A stretch of DNA of 14,302 bases, from assembly GCA_031283785.1 (NCBI GenBank), contig JAITBC010000309.1, positions 1-14,302 on the forward strand, read 5' to 3'. The DNA comes from Tannerella sp. Its GTDB lineage: Bacteria; Bacteroidota; Bacteroidia; Bacteroidales; Tannerellaceae. The notes under the pieces were generated by a model. It was not told the origin of the DNA. It did not search any database and was given only the letters and a program-made list of their open reading frames with translations. A program made the translations under genes and the position numbers. Of this stretch, positions 8,456 through 14,302 are shown piece by piece (within the stretch, counting starts at the first letter, position 1; the number at the start of each line of letters is the position of its first letter).

Positions 8456-11400
8456 TTAAAATGATAAATTAATGCCAAGCGTAAATGTATACGGGATCGG
8501 ATAAGCTAAATTGGGCACTTCGGGATCAACGCCTGTGAATGCATTATCGCCCCGGGTCTTTTTTATTGTCAGAAAATTCTGCCCCATTAGATAAACTCTC
8601 GCATCATTAATAAGAGCTTTATTGAGAATATTTCCGGGCAGCGTATAACCGATTTCAACATTTGCCAGCTTCAGGTAAGAGCCGTTTTCGATAAAATAAG
8701 TCGAAAAACGGGCTTCGTTATTACGGTCATTCAGAGCCAGAGCGGGTATCGTCGAGGAGGAGTTTTGCGTCGTCCATGCCTCCAGAGTGCGTCGGCCGTA
8801 ATTATGTCCGCCAAAGAAGCTGATAAAATCCGAATAACGTTTTACGCCATTGTCAATCATAGCTCCCACTACGCCGTTCCAGAACATGCCAAGATCGAAA
8901 CTTTTCCATGTAAGTCCGATGTTCAGTCCATAGATAAAATCCGGGTCGGAGACGCCCAGCCATGTACGGTCTTCATCATCAATACGGTCATCGCCATTCA
9001 CATTTTTATACCGTATGCGTCCAATTCCTTTTCCCGGCTGAGAGACGTGAGCATCGACCTCGCTCTGATTCCGGAAAATACCATCCGCTACGTATCCGAA
9101 CATAGAGTTTAAAGGGCGTCCGAGTATCGTCCGGTCATTTCCGTTTCCGGCATAAGAATTAATGACGTCTTCCGGCAACTTGACCACTTTATTCACATAC
9201 CTTGAAATATTACCGGTAAGAGATATGCCCAAGTCACCTGTCTTCTCATTATAACCAAGCATGAATTCAAACCCTTTATTCTCCAGCGTAGCCCCGTTCA
9301 CCCAGCGGTTTCCGCCTTCGCCCAAAGTTGCTATATAGGGCGGACTGATGAGGATATCTTCCGTCTTTTTCATGAAGTAATCGAACGAGCCGGAGATTTT
9401 ACGGTTCAGGAATCCGAAATCCAGACCGATATTGTTTTGCGTTGTCGTCTCCCATTTCAGGTTCGGGTTTACCTGTTGCGTACGTCGATAGCCCGACAAC
9501 AGGCTTCCGCCGCCGGAGCCATAAATGTCATAAGCCGTACCATTATCGGGCGACCACGTAGGATCGCTTCCATACAGCGCTTCATACAATCCTAAAGACG
9601 CATAATCGCCTATTTCCTGATTCCCGGTCTGCCCTAATCCATATCGCAATTTCATGTCGTGAACAATCGGGAACGCCTCCTTAAAAAAATCTTCCTCGCT
9701 GATACGCCATCCTAAAGAAAAAGCGGGGAAAAAGCCGTACCTGTTATTCACGCCGAAGCGCGACGAACCGTCATAGCGCAAAGTCGCAGAGACCAAATAA
9801 CGGTTGTCGTAACTGTAATTCGCCTTGCCAAAATAAGAAAGCAAAGCATACGACGTTGCCGAATTGCCATTGCGACGATTCTCCTCGCCGGCGTTCAAAT
9901 ACATGTAATCCGGGTCTTCGGAGGCAAAGACATCCCTTCCGGCAGAAACTTCCGTGGAGTAATATTTCAGCATTTCCTGCCCGGCAAGAAGGTCGAATCC
10001 GTGTTTCCCGATATTAAACGTGTAATTCAACGTATTACTGAGAATCCAGTTACCTCCGTAATTAGCATTGACATTTACGCGGTTAATGTTCTCCGACATA
10101 AATCCCGAAACGTATTTAAGCTGCATATCCCGTTTCCAGTAACCGGTATAATCGATTCCGAATTTAGAGCGGAAATGAAGGTTTTTAATAATCGTCAGAT
10201 CCATGTTGACGTCTCCGAAGAGGCGGATATAATCCTCGTAATTCTGCCTGTTGTCATCTATCAAACGCACCGGATTCTGCCGGTCGCTCATGCCCGACAC
10301 GGGGCCTCCCCATCCTGTGCCGTCAATCGTGTGTACGGGTATTACAGGCTGTATTTCATGCGTCTGGTTAAGGATGCCGGAACCGATCGCTTGCCTTCTC
10401 ATCCTGGACAGCGAGATGTTTTCGCCGATAACGAGTCTGTCCCTGAGAACGGTATAATCCGAGTTCATACGTGCGGTAATCCTGTTAAAGCCCGATTTTT
10501 TGATCGTTCCCGTGTTATCGTAATAATCTAATGAAAACAGAGACCGGCCTTTTTCTCCCACGTTGGAAAGAGCGTCGTTATAATTTTGTGCCAATCCGGC
10601 CTGACCGACCTCCCCTACCCAGTCCGTATCGGCCGGTCTCATCGTTTGCCCGGCATCCAGGTATTCGGGGAGAATCACTTTGTCAAGTACGTATCCCGAC
10701 GCGGCATCGCCGTGCCACTGAAAGCTGTAAACGCCGAAATTCGGATCCTGGCCGTCATTCAGTGCCGCCTGCCACTGGACGATACCACGTTCTTCCGTAT
10801 TAAGCAGGTCGAGCGAACGACGATAGTCCTGCATACTGAACGAGGCGCGAAAATCTATTTTCGTCCCCATCTGCCGTCCTTTCCTGGTCGTGATAATAAC
10901 CACCCCGTTGCCTGCACGGGAACCGTAAATGCTGGCAGATGAAGCATCTTTCAGTATCTGTATCGATTCAATATCCGTCGTTGCCAGTTCGTTCATTGAA
11001 CGCTTACTCGGAACGCCGTCTATAATATACAGCGGATCGTTATTCCCAAGCGTTCCGATACCGCGTATACGTACCGTCGCCGCGCCGTCAGGCGATCCGC
11101 TGGTCGTAATAAAAACCCCGGGAACGCGGCCCTGTAACGATTTCATGGCATTCCCGGAATTTATATTTTCAATCTCGTCCATCTTCACAACAGAGACAGC
11201 GCCCGTAAGATCCGCCTTTTTCTGGGAAGTATAACCGGTCACCACCACATCCGAAAGCTCCGTTACGTTTTCTTTCAATACAATGTTCAGCGTAACGTCA
11301 TCATTCACGGCAACCTCTTGCGTGACGAATCCGATATAGTTGATTCGAACGGTCGCGCCCGAGGCTATATTCAGATAAAAACGGCCGTCCAGACCCGTAA

Positions 11401-11575
11401 CCGTACCGTTAGCCGTTCCTTTTTCCACGACCGAAGCGCCGATTACCGGCTCGTTGTCGATTTCCGAGACGACCGTACCCGACACCGATACTTTTTGAGC
11501 ATACACAATTTGTGCGACGAATAAAAACAATATCCATACGCACCATTTACAAAGCATTAATATTTTCATCCTCAT
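8456..11575 (-). CDS. susC: SusC-like TonB-dependent outer-membrane transporter
   Basis: A 1039-residue TonB-dependent importer of the SusC/RagA family, first gene of the PUL. From the ATG at 11575 there is a signal peptide ending VYA before Gln27, then a carboxypeptidase-D-like beta-sandwich (about 27-105: 'SGTVVSEIDNEPVIGASV'), the TonB box region LSDVVVTGY (107-115), a plug domain with the SusC signature 'LYIIDGVP' (182-189) and 'ILKDASSASIYGSRAGNGVV', and a 22-strand barrel ending in the typical aromatic FTLGINLSF. The open frame continues upstream to 11680, but those codons overlap the promoter and would put 35 residues before the signal peptide. There is no N-terminal STN domain, so it is not a sigma/anti-sigma-coupled type. 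It would move oligosaccharide into the periplasm with energy from TonB-ExbBD. Confidence 0.96.
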   Translation of the reverse strand: MRMKILMLCKWCVWILFLFVAQIVYAQKVSVSGTVVSEIDNEPVIGASVVEKGTANGTVTGLDGRFYLNIASGATVRINYIGFVTQEVAVNDDVTLNIVLKENVTELSDVVVTGYTSQKKADLTGAVSVVKMDEIENINSGNAMKSLQGRVPGVFITTSGSPDGAATVRIRGIGTLGNNDPLYIIDGVPSKRSMNELATTDIESIQILKDASSASIYGSRAGNGVVIITTRKGRQMGTKIDFRASFSMQDYRRSLDLLNTEERGIVQWQAALNDGQDPNFGVYSFQWHGDAASGYVLDKVILPEYLDAGQTMRPADTDWVGEVGQAGLAQNYNDALSNVGEKGRSLFSLDYYDNTGTIKKSGFNRITARMNSDYTVLRDRLVIGENISLSRMRRQAIGSGILNQTHEIQPVIPVHTIDGTGWGGPVSGMSDRQNPVRLIDDNRQNYEDYIRLFGDVNMDLTIIKNLHFRSKFGIDYTGYWKRDMQLKYVSGFMSENINRVNVNANYGGNWILSNTLNYTFNIGKHGFDLLAGQEMLKYYSTEVSAGRDVFASEDPDYMYLNAGEENRRNGNSATSYALLSYFGKANYSYDNRYLVSATLRYDGSSRFGVNNRYGFFPAFSLGWRISEEDFFKEAFPIVHDMKLRYGLGQTGNQEIGDYASLGLYEALYGSDPTWSPDNGTAYDIYGSGGGSLLSGYRRTQQVNPNLKWETTTQNNIGLDFGFLNRKISGSFDYFMKKTEDILISPPYIATLGEGGNRWVNGATLENKGFEFMLGYNEKTGDLGISLTGNISRYVNKVVKLPEDVINSYAGNGNDRTILGRPLNSMFGYVADGIFRNQSEVDAHVSQPGKGIGRIRYKNVNGDDRIDDEDRTWLGVSDPDFIYGLNIGLTWKSFDLGMFWNGVVGAMIDNGVKRYSDFISFFGGHNYGRRTLEAWTTQNSSSTIPALALNDRNNEARFSTYFIENGSYLKLANVEIGYTLPGNILNKALINDARVYLMGQNFLTIKKTRGDNAFTGVDPEVPNLAYPIPYTFTLGINLSF

Positions 11576-11604
11576 AAAAATTATTTGTTTAACATGATAA
11601 GCCG

Positions 11605-11636
11605 CAAATGTAGACAGATAAATGAAACACCGGCAA
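11605..11636 (-). promoter_or_regulatory. PUL (susC) promoter
   Basis: On the minus strand TTG at 11636-11634 is followed after 21 bases by TACATTTG at 11612-11605, a good Bacteroidales promoter. Transcription would start near 11598, giving a leader of about 23 bases before the ATG at 11575. The position explains why the longer upstream reading frame of susC cannot be the translated start. Confidence 0.75.
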
Positions 11637-11654
11637 TAACAAATAAACCGATAA

Positions 11655-11704
11655 CTGTCACAAATGTCACATCGCAACATTTGTGACAGCTATATGACAA
11701 ATGT
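11655..11704. promoter_or_regulatory. candidate PUL operator: ACAAATGT inverted and direct repeats
   Basis: CTGTCACAAATGT (11655-11667) and its exact reverse complement (11677-11689) form a 13-bp perfect inverted repeat with a 9-base spacer. A third copy of the core ACAAATGT lies at 11697-11704 in the same orientation as the first. Within the left arm TGTCAC is repeated directly at 9-base spacing (11656 and 11665). The cluster begins about 20 bases upstream of the -33 box, the normal place for an activator site of a Bacteroidales PUL. There is no T run, so a terminator is unlikely. Confidence 0.6.
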
Positions 11705-11708
11705 TATA

Positions 11709-12190
11709 TGAACGTTTGAAGTCCCACATAAACATTATACCGTTGCCGGGATACTGAAAACGTACGCCTCTGACGGCTGCCGAACGGAATTTCTGTTTTT
11801 TTTATCATTTTTCTTGCAGATCAGTTTTTTTTCCCATATTTTTGAGGCGGATATATATTAATTCCCTTATTTTCTATGATGATTATGCCGATAATGAGCG
11901 CTAATTTACAGAAAAATAAACGTATTTCAATCGCCTGTCCTCTCAGCAAAAAACATGCTGATATCTTAATAAATATTATGGGGGATGGGGGTAAATCTAT
12001 CTTTTTAAGCCAATTAGAATGTTATTTTAGCCTGTATTCCAAAACAGGAAAGAAATACCGTAGCCTGCCTCAGCGCAGGCGGGGGCGTTTTGTGTATGCA
12101 CAGTCCTGGCCGTTGCCCCGAACCGACCGCAGCCGGCCGACCCCAGGACGGCTGTGGAAGATAGCGCCATGCGCCACGCAGGGGACAAAC
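11709..12190. other. intergenic region with + strand promoter-like sequence and an unsupported small ORF
   Basis: TTG at 11814-11816 and TATTTTTG at 11837-11844, 20 bases apart, form a good promoter reading away from the PUL. Downstream an open frame starts at 11876 (MMIMPIMSANLQKNKR) and runs 137 codons to 12289, but after about 60 codons it enters GC-rich repeat DNA. It matches nothing I know, so I do not call it a gene. A short untranslated RNA is an alternative product. No tRNA or rRNA is seen. Confidence 0.35.
12099..12156. repeat. GC-rich imperfect inverted repeat
   Basis: CACAGTCCTGG at 12099-12109 pairs with CCAGGACGGCTGTG at 12143-12156, with a three-base bulge. Just before it GCCTGC at 12063-12068 pairs with GCAGGC at 12075-12080. 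The local base composition is much richer in G+C than the A/T-rich DNA to its left, which marks the edge of the repeat-laden block. Confidence 0.5.
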
Positions 12191-12226
12191 GAAGTATGCA
12201 AACCGACAACAAAAAGTATGCGAACC

Positions 12227-12362
12227 GGCATTAAAATGAACGGCCGGCGACGGCAACAAAATGAACGGCCGGCGACAGCATTAAAATGAACGGACGGCGA
12301 CAGCATTAAAAAACGGTTGGCGACGGCATTAAAATGAACGGACGGCGACAGCATTAAAATCC
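12227..12362. repeat. 25-bp tandem repeat, about 5.5 units
   Basis: Units of the form GGCATTAAAATGAACGG followed by (C/A)CGGCGAC start at 12227, 12252, 12277, 12302, 12325 and 12350. The fourth is 23 bp and the sixth is partial. Substitutions are few (GGC/AGC, ATT/AAC, CCGG/ACGG). Looser relatives (AAGTATGCAAACCG at 12192 and AAGTATGCGAACCG at 12214) precede the array with 22-base spacing. The 25-base period and mixed phases argue against coding. Confidence 0.9.
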
Positions 12363-12407
12363 GCTGCCACGGACGTCCGGTTGTAGACTTCGGCCAGTGC
12401 ACCGTCT

Positions 12408-12425
12408 GCTTCCGAAAGCGGAAGC
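12408..12425. repeat. short hairpin at the left edge of the 21-bp array
   Basis: GCTTCCG (12408-12414) and CGGAAGC (12419-12425) pair perfectly over a four-base AAAG loop. The hairpin abuts the first unit of the 21-bp array. CGGACGTCCG at 12370-12379 is a further perfect 10-bp palindrome between the two arrays. There is no T run, so neither is a terminator. Confidence 0.6.
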
Positions 12426-12823
12426 ATTAGACTCACATTTGAAACGGTTAGTTCACCCCGCACAAGATTTAGCTCACCCCACGCAGGGTTTAGCTCACCC
12501 CACGCAAGGTTTAGATCGCCTCTCGCAAGGTTTAGCTCACACCTCGCAGGGTTTAGCTCACCTCTCGCAAGGTTTAGCTCACCCCTCGCAAGGTTTAGCT
12601 CACCCCTCGTAAGGTTTAGCTCGCCTATCGCAATGTTTAGTTAAACTCTCGCAAAGGTTTAGATAATCTCTCGCAAGGTTTAGATAATCCAACGCAAGGT
12701 TTAGATAATCCAACGCAAGGTTTAGATAACCTCATGCAAAGTTTAGATAATCCCATGCAAAGTTTAGATAATCCCACGCAAGGGTTTAGCCTGCATCGCA
12801 CAAGGTTTAGCCTGTTGACGGGA
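12425..12823. repeat. 21-bp tandem repeat array, 19 units
   Basis: TTAG recurs at 12427, 12448, 12469, 12490, 12511, 12532, 12553, 12574, 12595, 12616, 12637, 12659, 12680, 12701, 12722, 12743, 12764, 12786 and 12807: every step is 21 bases except two of 22. The typical unit is GTTTAGCTCACCCCTCGCAAG. Units 3-10 carry mostly CTCACC after TTTAG, units 12-17 carry ATAATCC or ATAACC, and the end units are the most diverged. There are no spacers, so this is not CRISPR. Both strands can be read as heptapeptide repeats, but the 22-base steps and stop codons break the frames. Confidence 0.93.
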
Positions 12824-12903
12824 GCATTTACGTACGGAAATGAACGGCCGGTTTCGATAAACAATTAAGAATATGTCCCACAGAGGACGCAAAGTTTCGT
12901 CCT

Positions 12904-13009
12904 GTCATTGCGAAGGCGCAGCCTGAAGCAATCCTGTACACGGACACAACGCCTGTACCCGGACACAACTCCGGATGGATTACTCCGCCTCCGGATTCGC
13001 AAAGATGAC
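12904..13009. repeat. palindromic intergenic element with internal direct repeat
   Basis: The arms GTCATTGCGAAGGCGCAGCC...AAGCAATCC (12904-12934) and the reverse of GGATTACTCCGCCTCC...GCAAAGATGAC (12977-13009) are imperfect inverted copies of one motif. The centre holds CTGTACACGGACACAAC (12934-12950) and CTGTACCCGGACACAAC (12953-12969), a 17-bp direct repeat with one mismatch. The GTCATTGCGA...AAGCAATCC motif belongs to a widespread class of bacterial intergenic palindromes. It carries no gene and resembles a REP/MITE-like element. Confidence 0.65.
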
Positions 13010-13072
13010 GGGAAAACCCCCTCGAAAGGGCTGTTGAAAAGAACAAAAGTAACATTTTAAAATTATAAGACT

Positions 13073-13738
13073 ATGACAACAAATAAAGATTGGATTCCAA
13101 AGAGCCACGAGGCACGTTACGACCAGTCGACCCTGACGATGACATATCTCCTGGTATCCGGAAATATGTCTCGTATGGGTCTGACGGGAATGCAGGGCTG
13201 GATCATTGGCACGTTTCAAACGGCGTACAATACCTTCAAGACGGCTTTTGACGCCTGGAAGGATCCGTCCGCACGGACGCCCGTCAAGACATCCGCGCTT
13301 CTGGAGGCGGAAGATGCCTTCATCACTGTGTACCGACAGTTGTACACGGGCGTGTTGAGAGAAAATCCGTTAGTGACGAACGCCGACCTGCTCGCGATGG
13401 GAATGCCCGAACGAAGCAGCGGCGAACGTCATCCGATACCCGCCCCCAAGGTTGCGCCCAAGCTGTCCGCGCGGACGCCTAATCCGGGCGTCGTGGAGAT
13501 AGACTTCGGCTCGAAGCCGCAGGAGGCGCACGGACTGGAGATATGCTGGGCTGTGCTCGACCAGCCGCCGACAAACTGGTCGGAGCTTGTGCACAGCTCT
13601 TTCGACACCGCCTCGCCGTTAAACCTCACGTTCGAAGGCGACCAGCGTGGTCGGCGGATATATTTCGCCGGACGGTGGGAAAGCCCTCGCGGCGAAAAAG
13701 GCCCGTGGAACGAAATCCAGGATGCGGTCATCCCGTAA
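13073..13738 (+). CDS. Bacteroidales orphan protein: helical N-domain plus Fn3-like C-domain
   Basis: A 221-residue soluble protein with no signal peptide or membrane segment. Residues 1-110 look mostly helical ('TAYNTFKTAFDAWKDP', 'ALLEAEDAFITVYRQLY'), and 'NPLVTNADLLAMGMP' (98-112) closes this half. Residues 115-138 are rich in Pro, Ala and Lys and look like a linker. Residues 138-221 look like a beta-sandwich ending 'YFAGRWESPRGEKGPWNEI', reminiscent of a fibronectin-III-like fold. I recognise the pattern from uncharacterised Bacteroidales proteins ('SSFDT' then 'RW(E)...RGEKGPW' then 'IP'), but no function is known to me. The gene is clearly richer in G+C than the PUL. The ATG at 13073 follows an A/T-rich leader without a clear promoter or Shine-Dalgarno sequence, and a strong hairpin follows the stop. 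Confidence 0.8.
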   Translation: MTTNKDWIPKSHEARYDQSTLTMTYLLVSGNMSRMGLTGMQGWIIGTFQTAYNTFKTAFDAWKDPSARTPVKTSALLEAEDAFITVYRQLYTGVLRENPLVTNADLLAMGMPERSSGERHPIPAPKVAPKLSARTPNPGVVEIDFGSKPQEAHGLEICWAVLDQPPTNWSELVHSSFDTASPLNLTFEGDQRGRRIYFAGRWESPRGEKGPWNEIQDAVIP

Positions 13739-13797
13739 TCCCGGACAGGAGGGTGAGAGGATGGTGTTAGCGCATGATTTCCCTGCGCCGAACCGGA

Positions 13798-13829
13798 GGG
13801 GTGGACGCGTCGAAACGCGCGTCCACCCC
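13798..13829 (+). terminator. strong hairpin after the orphan gene
   Basis: GGGGTGGACGCG (13798-13809) pairs perfectly over 12 bp with CGCGTCCACCCC (13818-13829) around an 8-base loop, about 60 bases after the stop at 13738. Only a short CCTT follows, so it lacks the T run of a canonical intrinsic terminator. It would still act as a 3' stabiliser or attenuate transcription. A second hairpin, GTCCGG-AAAA-CCGGAC, lies at 13850-13865. Confidence 0.6.
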
Positions 13830-14009
13830 CCTTATCCCCGAAGGAAGCCGTCCGGAAAACCGGACACCAAAGCAGATTTCCTGCCAAAATAAATGATACC
13901 TTTCTTCTATAAATTTTGCCGGTTAAATCTTTTTTTGAGGTGCTATGAAAAATATCCAGCCCATTCGACAAAGAAAGAAATCTTAGCCTTTCAACCCGCA
14001 GTTTTTGTG

Positions 14010-14155
14010 TAAAGGCGGATTTTATGCTACTTTCCTCTGTAAAAAAACGTTTTTCATCCGCACACGCTTGGAAATCGCCGGATTTTCATGTAATTCCTCT
14101 GTAAAAAAACTTTTTTCATCTGCACACGCTTGGAAATCGCCGGATTTTCATGTAA
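14010..14155. repeat. 62-bp tandem duplication upstream of the Rpn gene
   Basis: Positions 14032-14093 and 14094-14155 are 62-bp direct repeats differing at two bases. A degenerate partial third copy (about 14000-14031, sharing the GGCGGATTTTATG segment and its junction with TTTCCTCTGT) precedes them. Each full copy contains a -33-like CTTGG and ends TGTAA. Only the second runs on into TTTTG and so completes a -7 box. Confidence 0.9.
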
Positions 14156-14160
14156 TTTTG
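14130..14160 (+). promoter_or_regulatory. promoter of the Rpn-family gene
   Basis: TTG at 14130-14132 and TAATTTTG at 14153-14160, exactly 20 bases apart, match the Bacteroidales promoter. The transcript would start near 14166, about 20 bases before the ATG at 14186. Much of the promoter lies in the second copy of the 62-bp repeat. The same -33 in the first copy faces TAATTCCT, which is not a -7 box. Confidence 0.75.
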
Positions 14161-14185
14161 CCGTATGAAATAAAAGAGTAAATAT

Positions 14186-14302
14186 ATGGCACATTATTTA
14201 GATCCTAAAAATGACCTTACGTTCAAGCGAATCTTCGGCGAACATGAAGAGTTGTGTGTGAGTTTGCTCAACAATATGCTGCCTCTGGAGAAAGACCGTC
14301 GA
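14186..14302 (+). CDS. Rpn-family recombination-promoting nuclease / PD-(D/E)XK putative transposase (5' part)
   Basis: The first 39 codons (MAHYLDPKNDLTFKRIFGEH...) are the highly characteristic N-terminus of the PD-(D/E)XK family transposase/Rpn group: 'DPKNDLTFKRIFGE' then a helix with 'LLNNMLPL'. Full-length members have about 280-330 residues, so most of the protein, including most of the nuclease core, lies beyond the window end. E. coli Rpn proteins are DNA endonucleases that promote RecA-independent recombination; the Bacteroidales homologues are abundant, multicopy and mostly uncharacterised. The start at 14186 follows a good promoter by about 25 bases. Confidence 0.9.
   Translation, partial: MAHYLDPKNDLTFKRIFGEHEELCVSLLNNMLPLEKDRR

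Noticed and set aside
10001..10531. 176-codon + strand frame
   Set aside because: Shadow of susC, which is intact and has its full domain order.
11576..11680. Upstream extension of susC to 11680
   Set aside because: It would place 35 Cys/Tyr-rich residues before a clear signal peptide and overlap the -33 and -7 boxes.
11655..11689. Rho-independent terminator
   Set aside because: The 13-bp inverted repeat lacks a T run on either side, has low G+C in the stem and lies just upstream of a promoter, so an operator is more likely.
11876..12289. 137-codon protein-coding gene
   Set aside because: It runs from A/T-rich unique DNA into GC-rich inverted and tandem repeats, with no family match; kept only as part of the intergenic description.
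12397..12612. Heptapeptide-repeat protein (LAHPTQG-type) on the + strand, and its minus-strand counterpart at 12637-12864
   Set aside because: These frames simply translate the 21-bp repeat; two 22-base steps and stop codons interrupt them, and there is no promoter or start signal.
12425..12823. CRISPR array
   Set aside because: The 21-bp units adjoin directly without unique spacers, and no cas gene is present.
13429..13971. 180-codon minus-strand frame
   Set aside because: It is antisense to the orphan gene and runs through its terminator hairpin; it has no recognisable domain.

Overview
The window comes from a member of the Bacteroidota, most likely order Bacteroidales; the genus cannot be fixed from this sequence. 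The evidence is a SusC/SusD pair, several promoters of the Bacteroidales form (a TTG or TTTG at about -33 and TAnnTTTG at about -7), starts that mostly lack a Shine-Dalgarno sequence, and small families typical of the phylum: an Rpn/PD-(D/E)XK 'transposase' and a 221-residue orphan protein.

Layout. (1) Positions 1-970: rpsO (ribosomal protein S15) on the + strand with its own promoter and a strong terminator. Convergent with it is a decayed YgjP/DUF45 metallopeptidase gene whose catalytic 3' end is gone and whose reading frame runs into the rpsO terminator. (2) Positions 988-11700: a complete minus-strand polysaccharide utilisation locus in the order susC, susD, GH172 (DUF2961), GH32, PfkB fructokinase, MFS sugar permease. 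The first three genes are tightly packed. A 387-bp gap with a candidate secondary promoter separates them from the GH32-kinase-permease group. Upstream of susC lie a good promoter and a cluster of ACAAATGT motifs, partly as a 13-bp inverted repeat, that looks like an operator. (3) Positions 11700-13070: about 1.4 kb with no convincing gene, rich in repeats: a GC-rich inverted repeat, a 25-bp tandem array, a 21-bp tandem array of 19 units in near-perfect phase, and an imperfect palindrome carrying an internal direct repeat. (4) Positions 13073-14302: the GC-rich orphan protein with a strong downstream hairpin, then a 62-bp tandem duplication whose second copy completes a promoter, then the first 39 codons of an Rpn-family nuclease cut by the window edge.

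How the PUL genes fit together (inference). SusC/SusD would bind and import a fructose-containing oligosaccharide. GH172, whose founding member makes and opens difructose dianhydride I and acts on alpha-D-fructofuranosides and alpha-D-arabinofuranosides, together with the beta-fructosidase GH32, would release fructose in the cell envelope. The permease would carry fructose into the cytoplasm and the kinase would phosphorylate it. The alpha- plus beta-fructofuranosidase pairing makes difructose anhydrides or other mixed-linkage fructans plausible substrates, rather than only inulin or levan. No regulator gene for the locus lies in the window.
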